Shown piece after piece: positions 18,129-31,222 of a DNA stretch of 64,000 bases; the stretch's first letter is position 1; each line of letters begins with the position of its first letter. Origin of the DNA: Amyloporia xantha (lineage: Eukaryota; Basidiomycota; Agaricomycetes; Polyporales; Adustoporiaceae); assembly GCA_036971615.1 (NCBI GenBank), contig JAYKKR010000036.1, positions 248,001 through 312,000 of the forward strand. Direction: 5' to 3'. The position numbers and the translations under genes were made by a program. Below the pieces are notes generated by a model. That model saw only the letters and a program-made list of their open reading frames with translations. It was not told the DNA's origin and did no database searches.

Positions 18129-18941
18129 ACAGCATAGCTTAGTCCATGGATTGTATAATAGTAGCCTATTCACAGTTTCGCATCTGCTTCGACCATTCTA
18201 TACCCCTGTAGCTTCAAAACTTGAACTGCAGATTACAATGCATTTATTTGACATAAATACACTATCTGTAGACCATGTGATGTTAAGTGGGAAGACCACT
18301 CAACATCATGCATTCCATTATGAAAAGCTGAGGAATAGTTACTTATCCACCACTTTTGACATGCCTGTCCATAAGAAAAAGAAAACAGACCCATTTACCA
18401 ATAATTCCGAAATAATGAATCATGCATACTAATGAAAGAGCAATAATTTGTATTTGAGAACTAATATAAAATACAAGTGAAGTACAGAAAAGAAATCCAT
18501 CAGACAAACGTCCAACTCGCTGGCTCACTCTTCGCCCCACTCAAATGAGGGCGCGAATAGGTGAACCAAACGTCCTCGAGTTCACCCAAAGGTGAACATG
18601 TTCTCGGTATAACGAGTGGACGCGAAAGTCATCGGCTGGATTTGAAGGATGTGGCATGTGTAAACATGCGAGACTCGAGTTAGTACCTATAAAATAGATC
18701 CTAGCTGAGTATGTTCTAAGGAAACACATACGACGCGGGGGAGTTCTTATAGCGCGAGAGTTTAGGGCAGGCTATGCAAAATAATCTCTGGCATGTGATC
18801 TTCCTGAACAGGTGTGGGTCATTACGTAATTCAGTCACGCTCTCAATTCCGACGCGTCGCGCGACACGACCTCACAAAGACTGCGGCATTGTGGCCATCA
18901 GCTCTCTCTTGTTTCCTCACTTTTACCCCTAGCCACTCACT
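18129..18941. other. intergenic: NASP promoter region
   Basis: An 813-bp gap between two plus-strand genes. AT-rich in the first half, with no coding signal. An ACGCGT box lies 85 bp before the NASP ATG (separate entry). CT-rich leader directly upstream of the start. Confidence 0.55.
18852..18857. promoter_or_regulatory. ACGCGT (MluI cell-cycle box) upstream of NASP
   Basis: ACGCGT, the MCB element read by MBF-type G1/S factors in fungi, sits 85 bp upstream of the NASP start. Two more copies (19160-19165, 19169-19174) lie in NASP intron 2. S-phase control of an H3 chaperone would make sense; not shown by the sequence alone. Confidence 0.4.
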
Positions 18942-20440
18942 ATGTCCTCGTCAGTCCATCAACGTCTTCCTTTAAAAATATCCCTGTCTCTGATAATGTG
19001 ATACCTCTACAGCAGAATTGCTCCTGCGACTGTACCAGCCGCATCTATCGAAGAGGCTATCGAACTTGCCAAACGCGCTTTCGCGCTAAGGAAATATGAA
19101 CAGGCAATTGACCACTATGCCACTGCCCTTGAACTCATGTAAGTGGCATCTCGTTCTTCACGCGTTTGACGCGTCGCACGGTGCCATGTGGCTTGACACT
19201 ACAATTATCTCACAGGACAGCAAAGCATGGCGAAGATGCTCCGGAGATGGCTGATATGTATTTTGCCTATGGGAAAGCTTTGCTGGAGAATGCGATCGCA
19301 CAGAGCTCGGTGCTAGGCAAGGAGCAGACAGAGGAAGCAGTACAGGCAGTAACGGGCGACCTAAACAGTGAGGAAGATGTGTTGTCGCCTTATCCTCTTC
19401 TGATCTGGTGTCTTCCGTGATGCAGAGTCGGAAGTAAGCGGCGGCAAATTTCTCTCATTCTCGGGTGATGCAGAAGATACCGACGAGCTGGTACCTGGGA
19501 GCAAGGAAGACGTCGCAGTAGACCTATTTGCAGAAGCAGCGAAGGCGGACTCAGAAGACGAGGAGGACGAGGGAGACGACGAAGAGGGCGATGACGCGGA
19601 GCCCGAAGACGACTTCAACGCCGCATGGGAGGTGCTCGACCTTGCACGTGCGCTCTACGAGAAGCAACAGGACGAGAGCGACGAGGTGAAGCTGAAGCTC
19701 GCGGACACGTTTATCGCGCTCGGCGACGTCTCGCTCGAGACAGAAAAGTTCGACCAGGCAATCGCAGATTATACCGCCTCCCTCGCCCTGAAGACTGATC
19801 TCCTGCCGCAGTCGTCGCGGCAGATCGCCGAGGCACACTATAAGCTGAGCATCGTGCTCGATCTCACGTCGGGCCGCCTGAACGACGCGATCACACATGC
19901 GGAGCGTGCGCTGGAGAGTGTCGAGGCGCGGTTAGCAGAGCTGAGGGATGCGTTGAGCGGACAAGGGATTGTCCGAACGGACGAAGGAAAGTCAGATGGG
20001 AAGGGCAAGGGCAAGGCAACAGGCCCACGGTTACTCGGAGATGACGCCATCTCGACAATGAATAAGTCTCAGATGGCGGCGGAGGAGAAGGAGTTGCAGG
20101 GGTTGAAGGAGGACTTGGCACTTAAGGTGCGCGTATCATCGCCGTACTCGTGGCCTTCCACTGACCTTTCATCAAGGTGGAAGAACTCAAGACGTTGCCG
20201 AATGACGAAGCTGACTCCGCGCCCGCCATGGCGCAGAAGGCCTTGGATCGCGAGTTGAATGCCCAAGCGTCATCTACCCCACAGCCCCTACCACAAACAG
20301 TAAACGACCTTACGTCGATCGTCAAGAAAAAGAAAAAGGAACCTGCAGCGAATGGTGCTGCCAAGAGGAAAGCGGAGGATGAGCCTGCACCGCCACAATC
20401 GACAGAAAAAAAGGCAAAGGTGGACAAGGCAGAATCGTAA
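18942..20440 (+). CDS. NASP/Hif1/Sim3 histone H3 chaperone (SHNi-TPR)
   Basis: Nuclear chaperone that escorts H3 or H3-H4 to assembly factors (human NASP, yeast Hif1, fission yeast Sim3). Exons 18942-18949, 19016-19138, 19216-19367, 19426-20126 and 20177-20440 give 415 aa. TPR1 is IEEAIELAKRAFALRKYEQA. TPR2 (MADMYFAYGKALLENAIAQS) is interrupted by a long Asp/Glu-rich segment (SEDEEDEGDDEEGDDAEPED) typical of NASP. TPR3 (LADTFIALGDVSLETEKFDQ) and TPR4 (IAEAHYKLSIVLDLTSGRLN) follow, then a coiled coil and a lysine-rich nuclear signal (KKKKK, KRKAED). The start codon is in an 8-nt exon; the next acceptor is a tandem NAGNAG (ACAGCAG), so MSSIAPA or MSSRIAPA are both possible. Convergent with gamma-glutamyl phosphate reductase, 138 bp apart. 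Confidence 0.94.
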
Positions 20441-20578
20441 CGGCCTGTTTGGTTCGAGCCCTCGTACAATCTGTATCGTTATCCCATCGCATTGCATAGC
20501 CTACATGTCCTCTGCATACCTCTCCCGTCGAGCTTACATTCGAGTGCACTACTGCTGATTCCAAAATGTTACCTGCCC

Positions 20579-22172
20579 CTAAAACGGTACTGAATGCGCA
20601 TCGATCTTCCTATGCTTATATCTTTTCTTTCCCTCACCCGTCCCAAACTCACCAGCTACATGGCCCTTCTCTCCCTTACTCCGTAGCATGTACTTGTACG
20701 TGACGAGCCCCTCGAGGCCGACCGGTCCCCTCGCGTGTATGCGCCCGGTGCTGATCCCGACCTCCGTACCGAACCCATACCGGAACCCGTCCGCGAAGCG
20801 GGTGCTTGCATTCACGAACGTCCCTGCGGAGTCGACGCCGCGACAGAACATCGATGCGGCATTTGGATCCTCTGTCACGATGCAGTCCGTGTGGTGCGAC
20901 GAGTGCGCGTTGATCCAGCGGATGGCGTCTGCGAGCGAGGGCAGGACGAGTACGGAGAGCGTGAGGCTCAGGTGCTCGGTCGTGTAGGAGTCGGGGGTGG
21001 ATGAGTGCACATGGGTGCTGAGGTTAGCGGGGGCCGGGGAGAGTGTGGTAAGTGCAGCGAGGCTGGGTGCGTCACAGAGCAGACTGACGTCTGCGGCGAG
21101 GAGCGCCTTGGCAACAGCAGGCCAGACGGTGGTTAGGAGATTTTTGTGGATAATAAGGGTCTCCGCGGCGTTACACGCAGCTGGGTAGTCGGTCTGCGGA
21201 AGTCAGTCAGCGCCGATAGCGTTAGTAATGAATGTCAAGATACCTTTGAGTCTAGTACTATCCGCACCGCCTTCTCTACGTCGGCAGAATCGTCCAAATA
21301 GACTGAACACAATCCGTCGGCGTGTCCCATTACAGGGATCCTCGTGCTATTTTGGATGTTCCGAACAAGGCTGTTACTTCCGCGGGGTATCACCAAGTCG
21401 ATGTACTGATCCAGTTCGAGGAGCGCGGACACCTCTGCTCGTGTCTGTATAGCCTGAATGTAGGTACTTGGGATAGAAGTCCTTGACAATGCATTTTGAA
21501 TGGCCTTGGATAGCAGCTGGGTCGTCTCATTTGACTCCTTCCCGCCCTTAAGGATTGCAGCATTACCTGATAGAAACATGAGCTCTGACTAAGACTGAGC
21601 GTGGAAATGAGCGAACCTGACTTGATCGCGAGCGCGGCGATATTGATGACAACCTCTGGACGCGCTTCGAAGATCACCAATAGCACGCCGATTGGGCAAG
21701 ACACGCGGTAGAGCTCAAGATCGTCATCTAGTTCGGAAGCATAGTTGACAATCCCGGTTGGATCTGGCAGGCTGGCAACGTCTGCCACGCCCTGCAACAT
21801 CGAGTCCCATTTATCGCCTTTCGTGAGATCAAGCCTCTTGATCAGCGCGCTAGACATTCGTCCTGCGTCTACTTCTGCTTGTGCGGCCTTCACGGGCGTT
21901 GAGGGAGATCATAAATCAAGCGAAGGCGCAGAACGGGATGCAGAAAAGAACATGAGAACGAAGCCTTACTTGATAGGACCAGTATGCACCTCGAGATCTC
22001 TTCTGTTAGCCCCAAGAATTTCTTCCTTTGCCTCTTCCAGCTCTCTGCAGATTTCATGAAGTGCTTTCACGCGCTCCGCTGAGGGAATGAGCTGGGACGC
22101 TTCGAAGGCAGTTTTAGCAGCTTTTGCGATCGTGACTGCAGCACTTGGACCGGTGGAATTTTGTGACTCCAT
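20579..22172 (-). CDS. PRO2: gamma-glutamyl phosphate reductase (proline biosynthesis)
   Basis: Reduces gamma-glutamyl phosphate to glutamate 5-semialdehyde with NADPH (EC 1.2.1.41), second step of proline synthesis; aldehyde dehydrogenase superfamily. Exons (minus) 22172-21990, 21887-21617, 21566-21244 and 21193-20579 give 463 aa, close to the usual 410-460. Landmarks: SSALIKRLDLTKGDKWDSML, LYRVSCPIGVLLVIFEARPE, SGNAAILKGGKESNETT, DLVIPRGSNSLVRNI, GHADGLCSVYLD, and the active-site segment TDYPAACNAAETL with catalytic Cys at residue 266. Near the end come DPNAASMFCRGVDSAGTFVN and GFRYGFGTEVGISTGRIHAR. The donor of intron 1 is at GAG|GTGCAT (21989), which joins ANRRDLE directly to AAQAEVDAG as in homologues. 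Cytosolic; no targeting signal. Confidence 0.96.
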
Positions 22173-23577
22173 TTTGCACCTCGCAGATTGTTTGATTAAA
22201 GTGAACAGTTGAGCGAGTGCTCAGTACTCCGTGCTTCAGCACTAAAAGCTGGTTCGTGAAGAGCAGCAATAATTTGACGATATCGAGTCAAGTAGGAAAA
22301 GATCAGAAAGAACTCGCAATCTTCGATTAATTTGAGTTGCAATCATATAGATAAGATAAGATCTTTTTTGCGTATGTCCAACCTCATCATTTCTGAACCG
22401 TGTCTTGTCGTTAAGGTGTCTCAGACTTCAATTGTTCTATGCACGGTACGACTTGTTGCGTCTGAAAATTACGCAGTCAACAATCATCTCTCTGTTAACA
22501 ATTGTCTCTCGAAATCAACAGGGTTTTTGCCCCCCGGTGTCAGATTTTCTATTGTATTTGACTCGGTTTTACCATGTCATGGACCGTGTCCGACACAATT
22601 AGGCTACGCTACTTAGCAACATACTTGGGCGCTGGGTCCAACCGTCGCACTATAAAGGCAGGCTGACTTCGCATCGGTTTCTCCAGCTTGCGGAGCCTCG
22701 CACGCATACCGACGATCTCAGAAAGGGCCATTGAGCCTCGACTGTTCCGGAGCTGCTACAATCCCATCCCACTGGCAGTATGTATAAAATGTCTAACGAA
22801 TCAGTTATAGCCAAGTGACTGACGACACGGATATCTGTATTGCAGGTCATCGTACGCTTCTAAAAGCCCCGTATCTGAGGTTCTGATAACGCCTGCATTC
22901 AGGCCCGGGTAGAGGAACATTGTCACCGATACTCTGTGCATACTGATCAACAACGTAGGGTCACTCATGTAGCACTAAGACAAGGCTCATGCGCAAGGTG
23001 GAATATGCCCCAGTGATCTTCTTCCAATACTTCCGCGTCTTACCAGTAGCGGATCCAAAATATTCGGTACGTTGGCTATATCTCAGTATACTGCTGGTTT
23101 ATCTTTGGAAGGGCGCAAATTCCCAACAGCGTTGTCGTTAAATCTAGAAGGTTGTCGGCCTCGAACTTCTACGCCTCTATGTCACTATTCTGCTATGTGT
23201 GATCATGTTGTACTATGTCATCATGACCATGCATAGCTGGCTAGTGATTTGCGAGACAGTTTTTGAGGAGTGTAGTGGAATGTGGCAGCGTTTCTTGAAA
23301 GAAATATACTGTTACTGTCGATACAGAGCAGCTCTAACTGTACATTGTGATCTCGTCTCATAGATGCTACGTTCGTCAAAGGTGTAGAGGGCCAGAAGTT
23401 CCATCATAATGTCCGGTAGGAGAATTGTAAAGGAAGAAAGTAATTGATCAGTGAGCAGTTTGAAGTGGGACAAAGAGCTTGGTTTATATGTGTGATCATG
23501 TCGAACTACGATGTAGACCGGACATTGCGCTTCGATATTGAGCAGAAAAGAAGTCTCCAGCCGCGTTTCAATCACTC
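22173..23577. other. intergenic, no supported gene
   Basis: A 1.4-kb gap. ORFs are below 95 codons and share no motif or splice chain. AT-rich with no repeat or RNA gene recognised. Confidence 0.55.
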
Positions 23578-24817
23578 TCACCGGGAAAAAAACGGATCGC
23601 CCAATGACTGCTGCAACAAGCGTTCGAATTCTTCGTCATTCGATGGGGCGGGTTCGAGATAAGGGGGGAAATTCGACCAGTCGACATCGAAGTCGTCGAC
23701 CTGACTGAACAGCAAGTTCGCAGGAGGCGTGTGCGAAGGGAGTGGTTGAACAGACGTCGTTTGAGACCCGACGTGCACTTCCGTAGGTGTCCAAAGAGTA
23801 TCTAATGCCGGTGCTATGTTTCATGTATGCGTGTCAGAAGGCTCAATCAGATTACTTGTATGCGTGCACATTACCTGATTCGGGTGCGGCAGAAAACGCA
23901 TGCCCGTAACTGGTCGATGAATTTCCGAAACCGATTGACTGCGTCGTTTCCATTGCTGCGGTGTACGACGGGCCTGGTACGTCGGGTAGCGCCAGCCTCT
24001 GGAAGCGGTAGAGATCCGCTCGTGTCTGTGGGCCAGTAGAAGAGGCCTGGGACTGCCAGGAAGGCTCTCGATACGGGAACGGTGTGCTGTCAGGCCTATA
24101 CCCCGAGATGTTATTTGACCTTGGTTGATAGGAGGGTAAAGGAGGATAGATTTGATCCTCTGCCGGCAAGGGTATTACAGGAGCCCGGTTCTCCATCGCT
24201 GCAGCCAACCGTCCCTGTTGCGGCCCTCTGCTTTCATAAGCCAGTCCGCTTGCGAGCGGATTGGGATAATAGTTCTGGGCGACTGGAGACGGGTAAGGAG
24301 CATAGCCCCAGGGCACACCATACGAGTCTGATATCGAGTCCATATGTAAGCAATTCAGCACGCCGAAGAGTACCACAGCGAAGATGACATTACCTGGAGC
24401 ACGACGATGGGTAAGAATTGCATCCGTCGCGAGACGATCCTCGTCGTGGTGCGGATGCTCACGCACACGGTCATACGTAGTGAGAGGGCCAGGTCTGCTG
24501 GTTCGTGCCCTTGCGACAGGTGGCGTGCGAGGACGAAGGGCTGCTGTCTGGGACTGGACTGGAGGTTCGTCGGTCGTAAAATCAAGCTCCAAGAAAATAC
24601 CGCCAGTCGTGCCAGGATCCTCGTCAAGCGGCCCAGGTGTCTGCGTTCTCCATATGCTTGTCTTCGAGAGCCAAGCCCTCAGTAACTAACAAGAGGAAGG
24701 AGCAAGACAACCTACCCCTGGTAGCGAGTTTACAAATTCAGTCCTGGTCGGTGCTGCTTTCTTTTTCGATGCTTTCTTTTTCGGGTGCCCATGGGGAAGC
24801 AGAGGTTCTTTCGGCAT
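23578..24817 (-). CDS. hypothetical Pro/Ser-rich disordered protein, paralogue C
   Basis: Function not recognised. Exons (minus) 24817-24716, 24640-24394, 24327-23875 and 23801-23578 give 341 aa. Exon 1 (34 codons) is very basic, PKKKASKKKAAPTR, ending NSLPG in phase 0; the last intron is phase 1, as in the paralogues at 12574 and 16842. The extra intron 24393-24328 (66 nt) is in phase with the flanking exons. The middle is Pro/Tyr/Ser-rich (YPPLPSYQPR). The tail is acidic-aromatic, QVDDFDVDWSNFPPYLEP, the kind of sequence seen in transcription activation domains. The last exon may start at 23813 instead of 23801 (two in-frame acceptors 12 nt apart), adding four residues. No membrane segment or signal peptide. 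Confidence 0.7.
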
Positions 24818-27800
24818 CGTGAGAGGGACTCTAAACCGGAAAGAAGGTATCCAGCAAGGACCCGATGATGGACTCGGGGCCCTCTGCGCTCGCCCGCTTA
24901 AATGGATTGTAGTGATGGTCATAGCGAAGGGGCGAACGTCACGGGGGAGAACCGCCTCAGGAAGTCTCTCTTTCGAAATGCCACCTTGACATGTTTCTGA
25001 CATAGCTCTGGATGTCGCTTCACATCATAAAGGGCAGCTCAAGATGACTGTGCACGTCAAAATGCACTGCTCACGGAGCATAGATGGGCTACGCGTTCAC
25101 GGCATGAGCGAGCTTGCCTTATGCATGCTGCTTCTTGACATATCATAGGTCAACTATCTGTTCGGACGCATGTCAGCCGAACCCCTATCCTTCATGCATA
25201 CAGCCACAGCAATAAAAAATAGCAGCTGCACATGGAGCACATACGCAATGCCTAGAAGGGCAAATCGCATATGGGGGAGTGAAAATGAACATCGGGGGCG
25301 TTCGGACGGACTCTAGAGATAAGCATCTCTCTCGACCTTAGCAAAGGTATGTCTGCTCCCAGCTCATGAGTCGTGCAAGAGCAAACGGGCACGGGTTCAC
25401 GGACCGGGACCGTCTGGAAAGCGTAGGAATGGGCGACTTCCGACACATTGCAGATGAGGGTTATGTCATGAGCATGGCCCGCCGCTTATAACGTCTACAC
25501 ATAGGCACAGCTCACGCAATGCATGTGCCCCCAAGACTGTCACGACTGACAAGAAGACAATGTACTCCTCCAGACGAGCTGGGCATCGCGAGGGAGCAGT
25601 TTGACAGACGCATGTGGAAGAACGAAAATACAAGAGCGAGGAAGTAGAGAGACGTACTTCTGACTTCGCGTTATTGTATGCTATGGGCACCATAGCAATG
25701 GGGCGTTGCATTTGAGCCTCACAACAATTTTCGATGAGAACGGACAGCCGCTGTCGGGCTGTTTGTAACATACAGTAGGAGGACCGATAGACTGATATCG
25801 GTCAAGCAACTATCCACGGGTTTATTGATGAGTGGTCGTAAATACAAGCGAGATAGTACTTCCAGAGACATCGGAAAATAAAGCTATGAGCGTGCAGGTG
25901 CTGCAATACGCAGTGGAAAAGCGGCTGCTTGGATGTGCAACGGAGAGCTCTGTATGGCAAGCGTTGTTGTCGATCCTTGTTACCACGTGACCATACACAT
26001 ACGCCCACAATGACAAACAAACCGCCGCGGTTGAAGCGCTCGCTGGCAACGGATCTCAGAAAAAGCTCGACATAGGTTGATTGTTTGCTGATGATGAGAT
26101 ACTAGTTGGACTACAAGAGAATTAATAAGGAGCCAGCAGTAGTACACTGTTTCACGTATTCTCGGTATTGAGATGAACCTGACGTCTCAGTCAATAAGGC
26201 CCCGGCCCTAAGGGAATTCCGACCGCGACTGAGAAGATGACTCGGATCGATTCCGTGCAATTCCGGAGCCCTTATTCACCAGTACTTGAATAGAGGACAA
26301 GCAAAAATCATTGACAACGAGGATAAAACAAAGTAAAGAAAAGCAAATCAATCTAATTGAGGCATTCTGGTATGTAGTACATGGGGCTGAATGGAAGGAC
26401 CAAGGCCAGTACGTCCCTGTATATCCGTAAATCCACGAGACATTCGACTTGGCCAGTAACCACGATGTGCACTCGTAGCAGCACTAGAACGAGCCAATGC
26501 TCACTAGGCACACGACTGAGGTTGGTCGCCTGTAAAATTCAACCGTGAGACGGTTCCAACTACAGGAGAGCCGCCCCCCAAATGTCCATTTTCACGAGAT
26601 CACCGTCTATAGGCCACGTAAGCGACCAAGACTGAAAAGATAAAAGGCAATATACCTCTGGCAACGACGAACAAAGCTTGATCTGCCTGCAGAATTTTTT
26701 TCTCTTTTCGTATTCATCACGGGGCAATTGTTTCTCGATATATGGGGGAGAAAGTACCTTGTAAACAGGATGTAACCTATCCCGAATGCACATCAGTACA
26801 TTCCGAACCTCCCCGCCCGTCCGTTTACGTACAATAGGTCGATGGTCAAAGCTAGAGGGGTCAGATCACGGGAAAGTATAGCCTCGAAACATACCTTGCC
26901 CCTTCCAAATCCACCTCCGCGCGTTTCTGACACTGCACTGGAAATATCATCACGTCCAGAGAAACAGTTTGTCCTTAATAGGCATGCCCCACAGCACAAC
27001 TCGTGGGTCTGCCAGCATCGAGCTTCTCGCGTAGAATGGAGATGATGACGCGCTGCCACGGCAGAGCATGTCTACCCTCTGTATGCTGTCCGACGCCAAC
27101 CAACACGAGGCAGGCAGACTCGATAAACCCCTATCCGCCAAACCTCACAGCCATCAGAGCAATCAATCTCCGTTATGCCCCACTAGTAACATCCATGATC
27201 GGATCATGGATTCATGGCCGATTCTCCGGAACACCCAGGTCCCTTTGACTGCACCGACAGTAAACATCGATCTCGACGCTTGCGGTTAGGGGAATATGAA
27301 GGCAGGCACAGCAGACTGCAAGGGTCTGGACGACACGGGTGGAAGCGCAATCCCGATGAACCACGGTGGTTTTCGTGCAGTGTCAGCTTATAGTGTCAAA
27401 GAATAGAGGAAGCCTCATTGAATAGGAACCATAGAAGCCACGACGTCAGGATATTGGAAACTAGCTTCCATTTCCCGGGGCTCAGCTCCCTTGAAGTCGT
27501 TGCCGATAAGACCATTGTGAGGTTCCCAAACAAGATGAAGACCACGCAATGGTTGCCAACAGTAACAGCTAGAGAATGAAAGGCCAACGACGCACCTTGT
27601 ACGTATATTGTTGCACAATACTATTGCTATAGTAATGCGGATCACTGCAGTTTGGCATACAATAATCCGAGGTAGATATTGGACGGCGTGGGATTGCAGC
27701 CAGAAGTCGAACAAATGAGTAACATTGTTCAGTAATCACGGTGCAAGGACACCCGCGCATCGCTACCACGAACTTGGCAATCGAATCTTCGTATTATCTG

Positions 27801-28603
27801 AAAATGCCAGCGACGACTTGGATAGGGTCACAAGTTTGTACGTCAACGCGATACACCCGTAATCGGGATAGAGCTACGGTGCTGAATAACACGGACCGGC
27901 TTCTAACCCAGTTCTGCGAGCGAGACCAGACGCTTTGCGGCATGTTTGTTCTTAACAATGCACCAGAAGCAACACAAGCGATGCAGAGTTTGTGCAGAGT
28001 GGATACACAACAAGAGTCAGAACCTTGAGGCTCAGAGAGGTAATCGACCTGCCACGCGATATGGTTCAGTCCCGGCGCCTGAGCGCTTGAGCCCCCACAA
28101 CGACAGACAGCCTACTACGCACAGACCTGAGACGCCATCCGCAATTCCACAATCTCTCTCAGATAAGTTCAGCTTAACAGCTCTAGAAAGGAACACCAAC
28201 CGTCCGAACATAAGATGGAAAGCTCTACCGGTGTACGGATACTACGCGGTTATAAGTAATAATTACAAGTGGTCGGGGGTGTGGAATTCGATGCTTTCAC
28301 AAACATGTCGTGGCTCCAATGCTATAACGCATGCAACATAGCAGGACGGGACTTTGGACTGCTCGCACTGAGCCGGTAGTAATATATACTATATTGAAGA
28401 ACACACTCATAGGAAGCTCTGTACTCGTTTTATCCGTCAAAGCCTCATGCTTCATAAAGTTACCTTTGAGGATATTTGCCGAAGATCGAAGGACAAACAT
28501 GACACCGTACGTGGACGGTTTAAGTGCCAACGAGATCATGGTTGCAACTTGAATGTCAGGATTACAATTCTGGAAATGGCCCATATCAGCTCTGGTATAA
28601 AGA
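24818..28603. other. 3.8-kb gene-poor stretch
   Basis: No in-phase exon chain on either strand. The longest ORF (27946-28341 plus, 131 codons) starts MFLTMHQKQHKRCRVCAEW and matches no family I know. No terminal inverted repeats, LTR-like ends, tRNA or tandem array noticed. Could include decayed transposon sequence. Confidence 0.45.
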
Positions 28604-30159
28604 TCACGACGAATCTGGATGCCAACCTTCGAGGTCAAAGGTGTTACTATAATCGGGGGAAATCAGAAGAGACCGCATGCGCTCTCCGACCTCTGACGGA
28701 ATTTGTTGCACTATCCGCTCTTCTCCAGTGCTCACGGCCTTCCACCAGGGAGTTGGATGATTAGTGGATCCCCAGGGCAGCCGCACGGGGTGCGTGAATG
28801 AGACAGATAAGTAGCGAATGGAAGGGATAGCTTTAGCAACCAATGACACGAATGCCTCTCCCAATGTCTCCGTAGGAAGGGAATGCTTAGGATCCATCCC
28901 CGGAATGATCACGCAGGAAGTGTGCCGCCTCCGATGATAGTCAATTTTGATCTGGATGTACAAGAGGGTGGACATTGACCCTAATATGGGAGGCACAGTT
29001 TCCTGCATCCAGTGATCTCTGAGTAAGATGTCCACGCCATGTAGAGCGCCGTGCAACAGAACTCACCATCCAATGGCTCAGCACGGATACTAGCTGTGAG
29101 TCACTAGTCTCCTTGAACTCGCACAGATCGATCTCCAGACCTCGCAACTTTGACACACTTTGAACTAAGGGTGTCCAAAATGTAGACGCCAGCGCTGCAT
29201 ATGCCATGATAGGAAAGGAGAGGATAGAAGGAGTCGCATGTCGCACCAACTGCAGTGTGATGGCAAGGTCTGGTTCACCTGACCGTGTGGCACCTCCCAT
29301 GTATCCGAGTCCTATAGATGGAATTGCAAGGACCGAGGTCACTGCGACATGGCGAATTGGGCAAGTTATCTGCCATTCTTCAAAGAATTGCGCAGGAGCC
29401 TCTGCATAATCCAGAATTGACCACCCCCTGGCACGCCCGGAACAAGGAAGGTAGTTCGAGACTCGCATAATTTGCACATTTGGGAACGCCAGTACGATCA
29501 CAGGCATCGGGATGCGGCAAGCCGATATAGAGAGATCTCTGACTGCTGGCCATGAGTGTTCCGAGAGGACCTTTAGAGATTGTGCGTTCTCGCAGTGGCC
29601 TATCTTCAGCTCAAGCAGGCCGGGAAGTGCTGACAGTGCCGACCCTATGCTGGGTTCGAGCCGAAGTAGCTCGTCGAGAGGAGACAGATGAAGTGAAGTG
29701 ATGAACGTGGCATTGTTAAGGATATCCGCCACGTGGCGAGCAGAGGCCAGGGAATCCTCAACTGATTGGCGGTACCATTCTGACTCTCTGAAGCCGGGTG
29801 CCACCCATGACTCGTCACCGACTGTGATCCCAATGTCTAGCACCAATTCGCGCAACCAGCAAAACCGTACGTCAATATCGTTGAGCATATAGGCGCAGAA
29901 GCTAGCCAATTTTGTGTGGCTATTCATTGTCACGGATGAGACCACTCGGCGTTGGGCGATGAGGTGGATGTCGCGCGCGGTGACGGACAAGCGTAGAGCA
30001 TCGTGAGGAGAAAGGTTAGATACTATCAGGGTGAGTACGTCTTCATTCAGCTGCAGGAGCGTCGGGCCTGGTGCCTGTAGCGGATTAGTGCATCCGGAGA
30101 TGATGAAAGAACAAGTTAGGCTGTACCTTCCGCTCTGAGGGGACATTGGCATTATCCAT
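28604..30159 (-). CDS. F-box protein, copy F1
   Basis: Probable substrate receptor of an SCF ubiquitin ligase. Exons (minus) 30159-30127, 30074-29067 and 29002-28604 give 479 aa. The short first exon codes MDNANVPSERK. The F-box is at the start of exon 2: LLQLNEDVLTLIVSNLSPHD followed by ALRLSVTARDIHLIAQR. The remainder is leucine-rich and LRR-like without a strict repeat (FITSLHLSPLDELL, LSALPGLLELKIGHC), as is usual for large agaricomycete F-box families. The second intron's acceptor at GATGCAG|GAA is chosen because it aligns with the paralogue at 36418-38017 (TMDIVPSTLGSIS versus METVPPILGSMS style joins). Its 5' half is duplicated as a broken copy at 38397-38835. Target unknown. Confidence 0.82.
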
Positions 30160-30917
30160 GTCTATCTAGTGAACAGCACAGCGGAAGAGTAAGTCGCAAA
30201 TTGAGGGGATCCCAGACGCTTGCAGGGAGTTGGAGTCGCCGTGATACGACTGCGATCATGTTGGGATCTGTCAATTCGACTCAAAAAGCGCCCTTGTGAT
30301 GACGCTGTTATCAGCCAAACTCTTCCAAGTCTAAGAAATTACAAATATGATGCTGGAGACTTCCAGCGAGAGTCCAGATAGACATTTGAGACGCCACGGA
30401 GTCATGCCCGGTAGTGTCAGGTAGTGTCCGGTAAGTAACAATTTCAGGATTTAGCGCCTCAAGATGTCGGGCCTGAAGTGATGGTCATAGGGTACTACAG
30501 CGCAGCATGTGTCGTATGACCCATGTTAGTAGTTCCGTTGTTTTTGACGGTAATCGATGATATACGAATCCGGCGGACCATAGCTGTGTTATACAGGCCC
30601 CACCAGGGCCCACTTCTCCGAGCCTACGGGTACACCGTCACTTCGCAACAACTTCGCAACTACTTACCACCTACTTCTGGAAGCCTCGCACCCAGACCTC
30701 ATCGTCGGAGAGCTCTGCACAGCAGACCTACTCCCACTACCCGTGCCTTGTTCGCGTCATGCATCCACGCTTCCGGTCCCTCGTTATAATTCGCTGACCG
30801 CCGCATCTGTAAAGTTAAGAACTCCATTTGTGTGGTAGGAGCACACGATTTCTCCATCCTCCCCTTTCACAATCCCCCTGTCAGTTCAACCTTTGTCTTC
30901 ATATACCTATTCTCGCG

Positions 30918-31222
30918 ATGGACAGCAACAACAACAACAGCGGGGGTAACGCTGGGAACAACAACTCGGCCAACAGCAGTGGAGGGAACGATGGCGGCAA
31001 CGGCCAGAGTGGCGGGGGAGGTGGCAACGGCAACGGTAACTCGGGCTCTAACGGCATGGTGGACAAAGGTGTAGAATACGCTGCATCGAAAGCTGGCCAT
31101 AATATCGTGAGCTCACCGTGTATTTACTCGTTGACTCACGGCCCTGATGTCTATTTCTCCAGAGCTCGAGCCAGGCGAACAGTGCCGGGAACGCTCTCGA
31201 GGGCGCTGCCCGGAAGCTCTAG
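30918..31222 (+). CDS. small Gly/Asn-rich protein, copy 1
   Basis: Not recognised by function. Exons 30918-31106 and 31163-31222 give 82 aa. The N-terminal half is a low-complexity Asn/Gly/Ser stretch (NNNNSGGNAGNNNSANSSGG). The C-terminal 35 residues are ordinary sequence, VDKGVEYAASKAGHNI joined after splicing to SSSQANSAGNALEGAARKL, predicted amphipathic helices. The second copy at 39506-39821 keeps the same intron, the same C-terminal half and only in-frame length changes in the Gly/Asn tract. That supports real coding. No signal peptide or membrane segment. Lies between the F-box gene and the velvet gene in both duplicated blocks, on the opposite strand to both. Confidence 0.75.
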